A DNA stretch of 6,202 bases, from positions 1-6,202 of the forward strand of contig JAJYOO010000157.1 of assembly GCA_021796155.1 (NCBI GenBank), in the 5' to 3' direction. The position numbers and the translations under genes are program-made. The notes below the pieces were generated by a model that searched no databases, had not been told where the DNA came from, and saw only the letters and a program-made list of their open reading frames with translations. Source of the DNA: Chloroflexota bacterium. Lineage in GTDB: Bacteria; Chloroflexota; Anaerolineae; Anaerolineales; Villigracilaceae. Positions 1 to 6,202 of the stretch are shown in pieces; position 1 is the stretch's first letter; each line of letters starts with the position of its first letter.

Positions 1-17
1 AGAACTGGTTACTGAAA

Positions 18-2816
18 ATGCCACCTACCCTTTATCTCATTGACGGACACGCCCTCGCCTATCGCATGTACTTTGCGTTGACTGCCGGTTCAACTTCGCA
101 GCGCTGGCAGACGTCCAAAGGCGAACCGACCGCGGGAATTTATGGATTCGCGCGTGAACTTTTACGAATCCTTGAACAGGAAAAGCCTGAATATCTCGCG
201 GTCGCATTCGATACCGGCAAAACATTCCGCGACAAAATTTTTCCAGAATACAAAGGCACACGCGCCAAAATGCCAGAAGACTTGCGTCCGCAGATCGAAC
301 GCATCCGCCAACTTGTCGATGCATTCAACATTCCGCGGCTCGAAATGGAAGGCTACGAAGCCGATGATGTACTTGGCTCGGTGGCTCGCATTGCCGCCGA
401 TCAAGGACTTGGCACAAAGATCATCACCGGCGACCGCGATCTTTTGCAGCTTGTAAACAAACGCACCGCGGTTTATCTCGCGGGCGATGATCAGAATTAC
501 GTCACCGACGAGGATGTGATCAAAAAGCTTGGCGTGCGTCCCGATCAGGTTGTGGATTACAAAGCCATCGTCGGCGATAAATCGGATAACATTCCGGGCG
601 TTCCCGGCGTCGGCGAAAAGACAGCGATTTCTCTGCTTGAAAAATTTGACACGCTCGATAACATTTATAAAAATATAGATCAAGTCGAAAACCGCTGGAA
701 GACAAAACTTGATTCCGGTAAAACGTCAGCAATGATGAGCCGAGACCTCGCATGCATCAAGACTGACTTGAATATCAAACTTGATCTCGGACATGCGAAA
801 GCACATGACTTCGACGCGAGTCGCATCGAAGCGTTTTTTGCAGAACTTGAATTCCGCACGCTCATCAAAGCCCTTGAAAAGCTGACCGGCAAATCGACTT
901 CCTCTGCGACTGAAAGCTCATCTGCCAAACCCTCCAGCGGACAGCTTTCACTTTTCGACACCGCGCCGAAAGCGGTTGTCGTTGACCAAATCAAATCCTC
1001 CATCGAAGTCAGGATCATTGATACGCTCGACAAGTTGAAAAACCTGGCGAAAGAACTTTCCAAAGCCAAAGTCATTGCGTTCGATACAGAAACAACATCC
1101 ACGGAAGAAACGCAAGCCAACATTGTTGGTATCTCATTATCACTCAAAGAGGGCATTGGATATTACATTCCAGTCGGCCATCTAGCCGGAAACAATCTGC
1201 CAATGGACCAAGTCGTCTTCATCCTCCATGATCCATTAACCGATTTCAAAATCCCAAAAGTCGCCCACAACGCCAAATACGATTACATCGTTTTAGCGCG
1301 GCATGGATTGATCGTCTCGCCCATCACCATCGACACAATGATTGCTGAGTTTGTGGTCAATCCATCCTCACATGATCTTGGACTGAAGAATCTGGCCTTT
1401 ACACGCCTCGGCGAAGAAATGACTCACATCGAAGAACTGATCGGCAAAGGCAAACATCAGCTCACGATGGCGGAAGTTGCAATCGAATCAGTTGCGCCCT
1501 ACGCCGCAGCGGATGCTGAATCAACATTGCGGCTCCTACCCATTATGCAGGCCGAAGTCGAACGCGTGCATGGAAAAAATTTGATGGATGAAATCGAAAT
1601 GCCGTTGATGCCTGTGCTCGCCGAGATGGAAATGACCGGCGTTCTGCTCGACTTGCCATTCTTTAAGAAACTTTCAAAAGAACTCGCGGGCCGAATGAGC
1701 GAGATCGAAAAGCAAGTTTATGACGCGGTTGGAAAAACGTTCAACATCAATTCGACACAGCAGCTTTCCGATGTTCTTTTCAATCGTCTGCGTCTCGAAC
1801 CGCCCGACCGCGGCCGCAAAACCGCCAGCGGACATTATTCAACATCAGCGGATGTTCTCGATGCGTTGAGCGGAAAACATCCGGTTGTGGATATGGTGAT
1901 CGAACACCGCGAACTTTCCAAACTTCAATCCACATACGTTGAAGCCTTGCCTGCCGCGGTCGATCCAAAGACTGGACGCGTTCACACCTCTTACAGCCAA
2001 ACCGGCGCGGTGACTGGACGTTTGTCTTCCTCGAATCCGAATCTGCAAAATATTCCCATCCGCACTGAGGAAGGCCGCCGTGTGCGAAACGGATTCATCG
2101 CCGCAAAAGGAAGTGTTTTGCTTTCCGTTGATTATTCGCAAATCGAACTTCGCATCGTGGCGCATATGGCAAAAGATGAAGGTATGTTATCCGCCTTCCG
2201 CGCGGGACAGGACATCCACGCTACAACCGCCGCAGCGATTTATAACGTCCCGCTCGATCAAGTAACGAAAGAAATGCGTCGCCATGCGAAAGCCATCAAC
2301 TTTGGACTCATTTATGGAATGTCAGCGTTTGGCTTGACGCGTTCAACCGAACTCACGCTGGCCGAAGCCGAAGAATTCGTCAAAGCCTATTTCACTCGAT
2401 TCCCTGGAATCAAAAAATACCTGGATGGCATTCGCAAAGACGCCGCCAAGAACGGTTATGTTGAAACGTTGCTTGGACGCCGCCGCTACTTCCCGGCACT
2501 GCAAAGCAAGCAAAATGTGCAAATGAAAAATCGTGAGGAACGCGAAGCTATCAATGCGCCCATTCAGGGCACAGCAGCAGACATCATGAAGATTGCCATG
2601 CTGCACATCCCGCCTGCGTTGAAGAAAGCGAAATTAAATGCACAGATGCTTTTACAAGTCCACGATGAACTCGTGTTGGAAGTCCCAAAGGAAGAACTGG
2701 AGAAAACCGTCAGCGTTGTGCGCGATGTAATGGAATCCGCCTACCCATTGGATATTCCTCTTTTGACGGAAGCCCGCTTCGGTCCGAACTGGGGCGAAAT
2801 GAAAGTCATCCAATAA
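18..2816 (+). CDS. polA: DNA polymerase I with 5'-nuclease, intact 3'-5' proofreading and polymerase domains
   Basis: PolA fills gaps in excision repair and replaces RNA primers of Okazaki fragments in the cytoplasm. At 932 residues it is close to the E. coli enzyme (928), and all three domains are visible. The 5'-nuclease (about 1-290) has D9 in LIDGHALAYR, D116/D117 in EADDVLG, D139/D141 in TGDRDLL, D187/D190 in GDKSDN, and a helix-hairpin-helix GVPGVGEKT. A Ser-rich linker (about 293-330) carries QLSLF at 309-313. The 3'-5' exonuclease (about 331-520) keeps DTET (D356, E358), NAKYD (D422) and YAAAD (Y495, D499), so proofreading should be active, unlike Taq. The polymerase has TGR (R668), motif A VDYSQIELR (D705), motif B with R754, K758, F762, Y766, and motif C VHDE (D883, E884). 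It ends in the usual FGPNWGEMK. F762 predicts discrimination against dideoxynucleotides. The ATG at 18 fits the family N-terminus; no good Shine-Dalgarno is visible in the 17 bases upstream. Identification is near certain. Confidence 0.98.
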   Translation: MPPTLYLIDGHALAYRMYFALTAGSTSQRWQTSKGEPTAGIYGFARELLRILEQEKPEYLAVAFDTGKTFRDKIFPEYKGTRAKMPEDLRPQIERIRQLVDAFNIPRLEMEGYEADDVLGSVARIAADQGLGTKIITGDRDLLQLVNKRTAVYLAGDDQNYVTDEDVIKKLGVRPDQVVDYKAIVGDKSDNIPGVPGVGEKTAISLLEKFDTLDNIYKNIDQVENRWKTKLDSGKTSAMMSRDLACIKTDLNIKLDLGHAKAHDFDASRIEAFFAELEFRTLIKALEKLTGKSTSSATESSSAKPSSGQLSLFDTAPKAVVVDQIKSSIEVRIIDTLDKLKNLAKELSKAKVIAFDTETTSTEETQANIVGISLSLKEGIGYYIPVGHLAGNNLPMDQVVFILHDPLTDFKIPKVAHNAKYDYIVLARHGLIVSPITIDTMIAEFVVNPSSHDLGLKNLAFTRLGEEMTHIEELIGKGKHQLTMAEVAIESVAPYAAADAESTLRLLPIMQAEVERVHGKNLMDEIEMPLMPVLAEMEMTGVLLDLPFFKKLSKELAGRMSEIEKQVYDAVGKTFNINSTQQLSDVLFNRLRLEPPDRGRKTASGHYSTSADVLDALSGKHPVVDMVIEHRELSKLQSTYVEALPAAVDPKTGRVHTSYSQTGAVTGRLSSSNPNLQNIPIRTEEGRRVRNGFIAAKGSVLLSVDYSQIELRIVAHMAKDEGMLSAFRAGQDIHATTAAAIYNVPLDQVTKEMRRHAKAINFGLIYGMSAFGLTRSTELTLAEAEEFVKAYFTRFPGIKKYLDGIRKDAAKNGYVETLLGRRRYFPALQSKQNVQMKNREEREAINAPIQGTAADIMKIAMLHIPPALKKAKLNAQMLLQVHDELVLEVPKEELEKTVSVVRDVMESAYPLDIPLLTEARFGPNWGEMKVIQ
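942..956 (+). other. Putative beta sliding clamp-binding motif (QLSLF) in the PolA linker
   Basis: Codons 309-313 of polA encode Gln-Leu-Ser-Leu-Phe, which matches the bacterial clamp-binding consensus QL(S/D)LF exactly. It lies in a Ser/Thr/Ala-rich, probably disordered linker between the 5'-nuclease and the 3'-5' exonuclease, where a short peptide would be free to dock on DnaN. The match is seen directly; the binding function is inferred from the known motif. Confidence 0.6.
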
Positions 2817-2890
2817 TTTCACAGCAGGAACACAAAGTCCACAAGAGAAATAGAAAAAGTTTTTTGTTCCAATACAAAATCATTAAAGAG
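2817..2890. other. AT-rich polA/TPR intergenic spacer with CACA-phased tract and weak hairpin
   Basis: This is the main part of the 109-base gap after the polA stop codon. It starts with three CACA units at 2820, 2831 and 2840, spaced 11 and 9 bases apart. GGAACA at 2827-2832 can pair with TGTTCC at 2865-2870, with extra A/T pairing inside, around a loop of about 20 bases or more. No T-tract follows the right arm, so it is a poor candidate for an intrinsic terminator. No start codon with a ribosome-binding site or open frame of interest is seen. Its role is unknown. Confidence 0.4.
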
Positions 2891-2919
2891 TCAACCAGTA
2901 CAAGTTCCAGCGGTAAAAT
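2891..2919 (+). promoter_or_regulatory. Putative sigma70-type promoter for the TPR gene
   Basis: A TAAAAT -10 box (one mismatch to TATAAT) lies at 2914-2919, and the TPR start codon follows after six bases. Transcription normally begins about six or seven bases after the -10, so the transcript would begin at or next to the ATG. No Shine-Dalgarno is present between the box and the start, which supports leaderless translation. The -35 at 2891-2896 (TCAACC, 17-bp spacer) is weak, matching TTGACA at three of six bases. The -10 is the stronger part of this call. Confidence 0.45.
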
Positions 2920-2925
2920 AGACTT

Positions 2926-5238
2926 ATGCCCGGACGAGAAGACGTTTTCCAAAAAGCAATGAACGAGGGCCACTCGGCGGCCTGGGATCAGGATTGGAAA
3001 AAAGCCGCGGCCGCGTATCGCAGGGCTTTGCAGGAATCTCCCGATGAACCCAAAGCTCTCAACAGCCTCGCACTGGCTTTATACCAGCTTGGCGAATTCG
3101 ACGAAGCCTTGCGGCTTTACCAGCAGGTAGCGAAACTTTCTCCAAACGATCCGGCAGCGTTCGAAAAGATCGCCCAAATTTCCGAACGCCTCGGCGACCT
3201 CCAAATGGCGGTCGAAGCCGCGATGAAAGCCGCCGAAGCTTTCCTCGGCCAACGTGATGTCAACAAGGCCATCGAGAATTGGGTGCGCGTTACAACGCTT
3301 AACCCCGATCATGTGATGGCGCACACGCGGCTGGCAATGGTTCACGAACGGCTCAATCAAAATAAACAGGCTGTCACCGAATATCTGGCGCTGGCAAGCA
3401 TCTTGCAGCGCACTGGCAAACCGGATAAGGCGCTGGAATTGATCGCCAAGTGTTTGCAACTAATCCCGGAAAATACAGAAGCCAAACAAGCGCAGACACT
3501 ATTGCGTTCGGGACAACTTCTTCCTAAGCCGGTTCGTCCCAAAGGCGGGACCGGGCCGATCAGCATGGCAAAGGTCAAACAATTGGAAGAGCCGACGCGA
3601 CGAACCGCATCCGGCCTGGACCCGGTAGCGGAGTCGCGCCAAAAAGCCTTGACCAAGCTGGCAGAAGTCCTCTTCGATTACACCGATGAGAGTCCCGCCG
3701 CGCAGGAACGACGCGGCTTGTCTGCCATCGTCAAAGGCACAGGACAACTTTCACTGCAACAAGCCGAGCAGACAAAAGTCGTTTTGCATCTCGGTCAGGC
3801 CATTGACGCGCAGACGAAGAATCAAGACGCCAGCGCCGCCGACGAATTGGAACACGCACTGGAAGCGGGATTCAATCATCCGGCTTTGTATTTCAACCTC
3901 GGATATTTGCGCGCGAAAAGCGACCGGCTCGAAAGCGCGATCCGCAACCTGACACATGCCATAAAACATCACGATTACGGCCTTGGTTCACGGCTCCTGC
4001 TGGGAGATGTCTATTTCAAAAAGGGTCAGGTCCAGAGCGCGGCGATTGAATATCTTGAGGCTTTGAAACTGGCTGATTCGATGACGGTATCCGACGAGCA
4101 GGCAGATGAAATCCGCCAACTTTACGAGCCGTTGATCGAGTCACAGCAGAATCAAAAAGACGACAATACCAACCGCCGCTTGTGTGATAATGTCAGCAAA
4201 CTATTGATGCGCGCAGATTGGCGCGATCAGGTTCATCGCACGCGCGAGCAGCTTCGCAAAGCGCAGGACAGCAACACGCTTACGCCACTCGCCGAAGTCA
4301 TTTTACAGGCACAAAGTTCGAGCGTCATCGAATCGATCAATCGCATCCATCAATTGGCGCGCATGGGCAGTCTGCGTTCCGCAATGGATGAAGCGTACGA
4401 AGCCGTCCATCATGCACCGACTTATTTGCCGCTCCACACGCTGATGGGCGATCTGCTGATTCAGGATGGCCGCGTGCCCGATGCCATTGCAAAGTTTACG
4501 GTTGTCGCACACGCCTACAGCGTGCGTGGTGAAGTGGGCCAAGCTACCAAATTGCTTCGCCGCATCATCCAACTCTCGCCGATGGATTTATTCGCGCGCA
4601 CGCGTTTGATTGACCAGCTTGTGGCGCGCGGCCAGGTGGACGATGCCATCAAAGAATATCTTGAACTAGCCGACATTTATTATCGTCTCGCCGAATTGGA
4701 TATGGCGCGCAAAACATACACAACCGCGCTGCGGCTTGTCCAGCAAGCGAATGCCGATCACGCCTGGAACGTCCACATTCTCCAACGTATGGCAGATATT
4801 GACATGCAGCGTCTCGACTGGAAACAGGCGTTGCGTGTCTATGAACAGATTCGCACTCTGCGCCCCGACGACCAGTCCGCGCGCAAACAGCTCGTTGAAC
4901 TTTATTTGCGGATGGGACAGCATCCGCAAGCCACGGCGGAACTCGAAAGCTATATGAGCTATTTGGACAGCAACGGAAAAGCCGCAGACTCGATCCCGTT
5001 CTTCGAAGACTTAATCAAAGATCATGAAGATGAATTACTCTTCCGCCGCTTGTTAGCCGACCGCTTGAACCGCTTGGGTCGTCAGGATGAAGCCATCAGT
5101 CAGCTCGACGCGTTGGGAGAATCATTATTGCAAGGCGGGAAGAAAAAGGAAGCGATAGAGGTCATCAATCAAATCCTGTTGATGAATCCGCCGAACGCAC
5201 AGGATTATCGTCAGCTTTTGGAACAGATCGGCATATAA
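2926..5238 (+). CDS. Large cytoplasmic tetratricopeptide-repeat (TPR) protein, function unknown
   Basis: This 770-residue protein is almost wholly helical repeats. An N-terminal TPR block (about 10-190) contains clear units such as ALNSLALALYQLGEFDEALR, ending in Pro-containing turns (SPNDP, NPDH). A basic, Gly/Pro-rich segment (about 195-235) and a less regular helical stretch (to about 285) follow. A second TPR group spans about 285-385, then a charged, probably helical spacer (about 386-465). A long C-terminal TPR array (about 466-765) ends with LEQIGI. No signal peptide, membrane segment or enzymatic motif is seen, so it is probably a cytoplasmic scaffold or protein-interaction platform; its partners cannot be read from sequence. 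The ATG at 2926 sits six bases after a TAAAAT box with no Shine-Dalgarno; the next in-frame ATG (codon 12, at 2959) would lose the start of the first helix. A strong terminator overlaps the stop. It has separate signals from polA, so a shared function is not implied. TPR assignment is firm; the biological role is unknown. Confidence 0.93.
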   Translation: MPGREDVFQKAMNEGHSAAWDQDWKKAAAAYRRALQESPDEPKALNSLALALYQLGEFDEALRLYQQVAKLSPNDPAAFEKIAQISERLGDLQMAVEAAMKAAEAFLGQRDVNKAIENWVRVTTLNPDHVMAHTRLAMVHERLNQNKQAVTEYLALASILQRTGKPDKALELIAKCLQLIPENTEAKQAQTLLRSGQLLPKPVRPKGGTGPISMAKVKQLEEPTRRTASGLDPVAESRQKALTKLAEVLFDYTDESPAAQERRGLSAIVKGTGQLSLQQAEQTKVVLHLGQAIDAQTKNQDASAADELEHALEAGFNHPALYFNLGYLRAKSDRLESAIRNLTHAIKHHDYGLGSRLLLGDVYFKKGQVQSAAIEYLEALKLADSMTVSDEQADEIRQLYEPLIESQQNQKDDNTNRRLCDNVSKLLMRADWRDQVHRTREQLRKAQDSNTLTPLAEVILQAQSSSVIESINRIHQLARMGSLRSAMDEAYEAVHHAPTYLPLHTLMGDLLIQDGRVPDAIAKFTVVAHAYSVRGEVGQATKLLRRIIQLSPMDLFARTRLIDQLVARGQVDDAIKEYLELADIYYRLAELDMARKTYTTALRLVQQANADHAWNVHILQRMADIDMQRLDWKQALRVYEQIRTLRPDDQSARKQLVELYLRMGQHPQATAELESYMSYLDSNGKAADSIPFFEDLIKDHEDELLFRRLLADRLNRLGRQDEAISQLDALGESLLQGGKKKEAIEVINQILLMNPPNAQDYRQLLEQIGI

Positions 5239-5267
5239 AAAAGCTCTCCAGATTTGGAGAGCTTTTT
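5238..5267 (+). terminator. Rho-independent terminator of the TPR gene, probably bidirectional
   Basis: AAAAAGCTCTCCA (5238-5250) pairs perfectly with TGGAGAGCTTTTT (5255-5267), giving a 13-bp stem with a GATT loop and a T-tract in the right arm. The left A-tract includes the last base of the TAA stop codon (5236-5238), so the hairpin starts immediately at the end of the gene. The A-tract/T-tract symmetry would allow it to work on either strand. No convergent gene is visible that would need the reverse direction. Confidence 0.92.
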
Positions 5268-5294
5268 GAGCATCAAGGTGGCGGGGTGTAAAAT
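5266..5294 (+). promoter_or_regulatory. Putative sigma70-type promoter directly after the terminator
   Basis: TTGAGC (5266-5271) matches TTGACA at four of six positions, and TAAAAT (5289-5294) matches TATAAT at five of six, with an ideal 17-bp spacer. The -35 overlaps the last two T residues of the terminator. The predicted start is near 5301. It could drive the penicillin-binding protein gene with a leader of about 360 bases, or a short RNA from the gap. It is also possible that the match is chance; no experimental support is available. Confidence 0.4.
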
Positions 5295-5464
5295 AATGAC
5301 ATCGAAGCGAGAGAATGACGGCGGAACAAGAAAGCAGGTTTAGCCGTCTTATTTGTAGCCCAAGCAAAGCGATAAGGCAATACTTAACTCAACTTGCCAT
5401 CCTGCCAATAACGCTTCGACTTCGCTTATTTTTCTCAAACAAGGAGCCGTCCCGAGCAGAGTTA

Positions 5465-5512
5465 GGAGCGCATTTTGTGACGAGTGCAGTCGAGTGACGC
5501 TCCGCTCAGCGT
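5465..5512. repeat. Compact direct and inverted repeat patch, possible interspersed element remnant
   Basis: GGAGCG (5465-5470) is inverted as CGCTCC (5498-5503). CGAGTG occurs twice (5481-5486 and 5491-5496), as does GTGACG (5477-5482 and 5494-5499). ACGCT (5497-5501) pairs with AGCGT (5508-5512) around a six-base loop, so two mutually exclusive hairpins share the bases near 5498-5501. The density of short repeats contrasts with the flanking DNA. Membership in a genome-wide repeat family is a guess, since only one copy is in the window. Confidence 0.35.
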
Positions 5513-5650
5513 AGTGGTTGATTTGTTTTATAGGTAGCAAGTTGGGTTACTTATAGTTACATCAGGCCGGAAAATTACATTTAGAGGTTGGTCACTTCTG
5601 TCTCGAATGACAGTTGATTGCTAATCACTCACACCAAACAGGCTGATAAA

Positions 5651-5656
5651 AGGTGA
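5651..5656 (+). promoter_or_regulatory. Ribosome-binding site of the penicillin-binding protein gene
   Basis: AGGTGA, a one-mismatch Shine-Dalgarno, lies four bases before the ATG at 5661. It supports that start codon and contrasts with the TPR gene, which has no such site. Confidence 0.6.
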
Positions 5657-5660
5657 ATAA

Positions 5661-6202
5661 ATGAAATTGATTCGAGGACTTCTGATTCTTTTGTTATTTT
5701 TTCTGAATGCCTGCGCCCCAAGGCCCGGTGAAAGTTCAGGCATTTTCCCGTCCATCTTTGCAAGCCCCACGCCGCTGCCCACCGCACGCGTTTCGGTGAC
5801 TCATGCACCGGCAGTGGACGCGCTTACTACCATGACAAACTTCCTCGAAGCGCTCAAGAACAATGACTTCGCTTCGATGTATGCCTTGCTCACTGAAAAC
5901 AGCAAAGCAGCTCTCACACAGGACAGTTTCATCGGGAAGTATAACGATGCGTTCAATGCAATGGGCGTTGAAAAACTGGATTATGAAGTCCACACGCAAA
6001 CGCTTAACCCTCTAACAGCCTCGGCCAGATTCGGCATTACATATCGCACTGCGTTGTTCGGCGATATCCAGCGGGAATTTTCAGCTGATCTCAAGAAAGA
6101 GAACGGCGAATGGCACGTCGAATGGAACAATAATTTGATCCTGCCCGAACTGGCAAATGGCAATGTATTGAAGACCGATTACCAAATCCCTGCACGCGGC
6201 GA
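5661..6202 (+). CDS. Lipoprotein penicillin-binding protein (class B transpeptidase), N-terminal part; runs off window
   Basis: Only 180 codons plus two bases are present and no stop is reached. The N-terminus is a lipoprotein signal: MKLIRGL, a Leu/Phe-rich core, then LNAC with Cys18 as the predicted lipidated residue. Asn at -2 is unusual for a lipobox but tolerable. A Pro/Ser/Thr-rich tether (about 19-50) leads to an NTF2-like fold of the MecA_N type (about 52-165), with helix FLEALKNNDFASMYALL and strands ending in GEWHVEWNNNLILPEL. The following NGNVLKTDYQIPARG fits the junction to the PBP dimerisation domain, where ARGxIxDRNG is typical. The catalytic SxxK, SxN and KTG motifs would lie beyond the edge and cannot be checked. 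The inferred role is cross-linking of peptidoglycan outside the membrane. The ATG at 5661 is supported by AGGTGA and the signal peptide. The alternative is another NTF2-like lipoprotein, but the W-x-V-x-W...LI-x-P-x-L...PARG pattern favours a PBP. Confidence 0.78.
   Translation, partial: MKLIRGLLILLLFFLNACAPRPGESSGIFPSIFASPTPLPTARVSVTHAPAVDALTTMTNFLEALKNNDFASMYALLTENSKAALTQDSFIGKYNDAFNAMGVEKLDYEVHTQTLNPLTASARFGITYRTALFGDIQREFSADLKKENGEWHVEWNNNLILPELANGNVLKTDYQIPARG

Larger units (their letters stand above)
5295..5660. other. Intergenic region without a convincing gene; repeat patch and small hairpins
   Basis: About 366 bases separate the putative promoter from the penicillin-binding protein gene. 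The + strand has a 60-codon open frame at 5315-5497, but it lacks a good Shine-Dalgarno and any recognisable domain, and its tail runs through repeat-like DNA, so I do not call it a gene. A 15-codon frame at 5296-5343 starts one base after the -10 box and is not credible. A repeat patch lies around 5465-5512. A small perfect hairpin, CTGTC-TCGAAT-GACAG, lies at 5598-5613. No tRNA, riboswitch or known RNA is recognised. Confidence 0.55.

Noticed and set aside
1..17. Possible end of an upstream gene: frame 1 reads Arg-Thr-Gly-Tyr-stop at 1-15, and frame 2 stays open to a stop at 41-43.
   Set aside because: Four codons or a short overlap are too little to distinguish a real C-terminus from chance.
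162..683. Antisense open frame of 173 codons within polA.
   Set aside because: It lies opposite the highly conserved nuclease domain, has no recognisable domain, and is explained by the codon pattern of polA.
2851..2866. GAAAAAGTTTTTTG as a short palindromic terminator after polA.
   Set aside because: It is only an A/T stem with no GC core and almost no loop; it would not be stable.
3079..3459. Antisense open frame of 126 codons opposite the TPR gene.
   Set aside because: It is a shadow of the repeat-rich coding strand, with no ribosome-binding site or family resemblance.
3736..3750. A second GQLSL peptide, in the TPR protein, resembling the clamp-binding motif of PolA.
   Set aside because: The essential aromatic Phe is missing (it reads QLSLQ), so it does not meet the consensus; the similarity to the PolA linker is probably chance.
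5315..5497. 60-codon + strand open frame in the gap before the PBP gene.
   Set aside because: There is no clear Shine-Dalgarno and no domain or membrane segment, and its 3' end crosses the repeat patch. It lies downstream of a putative promoter, so it is noted rather than dismissed entirely.
5349..5540. 63-codon - strand open frame in the same gap.
   Set aside because: It overlaps the repeat patch, shows no recognisable features, and no promoter or ribosome-binding site was identified.
5518..5557. TTGATT and TATAGT boxes as a proximal promoter for the PBP gene.
   Set aside because: The spacing between usable -35 and -10 candidates is too long or too short, and no pair fits 16-18 bp.

Overview
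The window holds two complete genes, one gene cut by the right edge, and two intergenic stretches. All three genes are on the + strand. The complete genes are polA (DNA polymerase I, 932 residues) and a large cytoplasmic tetratricopeptide-repeat (TPR) protein of unknown role (770 residues). The third is the first 180 codons of a lipoprotein that reads as the N-terminal part of a class B penicillin-binding protein (a peptidoglycan transpeptidase). No insertion sequence, phage gene, CRISPR array, rRNA or tRNA is visible. Base composition looks balanced (about half GC by eye), and the coding style of polA and the TPR gene is alike. This reads as a chromosomal housekeeping region.

The likely source is a free-living or uncultured bacterium. 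My best guess is Chloroflexota, class Anaerolineae. This rests on general resemblance: the N-terminal style of PolA, the large TPR protein, the MecA_N-like penicillin-binding lipoprotein, and a start codon placed directly after a -10 box with no Shine-Dalgarno. It is an inference, not a marker-gene result.

Layout: polA occupies 18-2816. A 109-base AT-rich gap (2817-2925) has no convincing intrinsic terminator but ends in a TAAAAT box six bases before the TPR start codon, so the TPR gene probably has its own promoter and may be leaderless. The TPR gene (2926-5238) ends inside the A-tract of a perfect 13-bp hairpin terminator (5238-5267). A promoter-like pair (TTGAGC, 17 bp, TAAAAT) follows immediately at 5266-5294. 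The 366 bases after it (5295-5660) hold no convincing gene but contain a compact patch of direct and inverted repeats near 5465-5512. The penicillin-binding protein gene starts at 5661 behind an AGGTGA ribosome-binding site and runs off the window.

The three genes do not form an obvious pathway: DNA repair and Okazaki-fragment processing, a protein scaffold, and cell-wall synthesis. Their separation by a promoter and a strong terminator suggests independent units. The most specific molecular observation is a canonical beta-clamp-binding pentapeptide, QLSLF, in the flexible linker between the two nuclease domains of PolA. I found no clear novel multi-gene system here.
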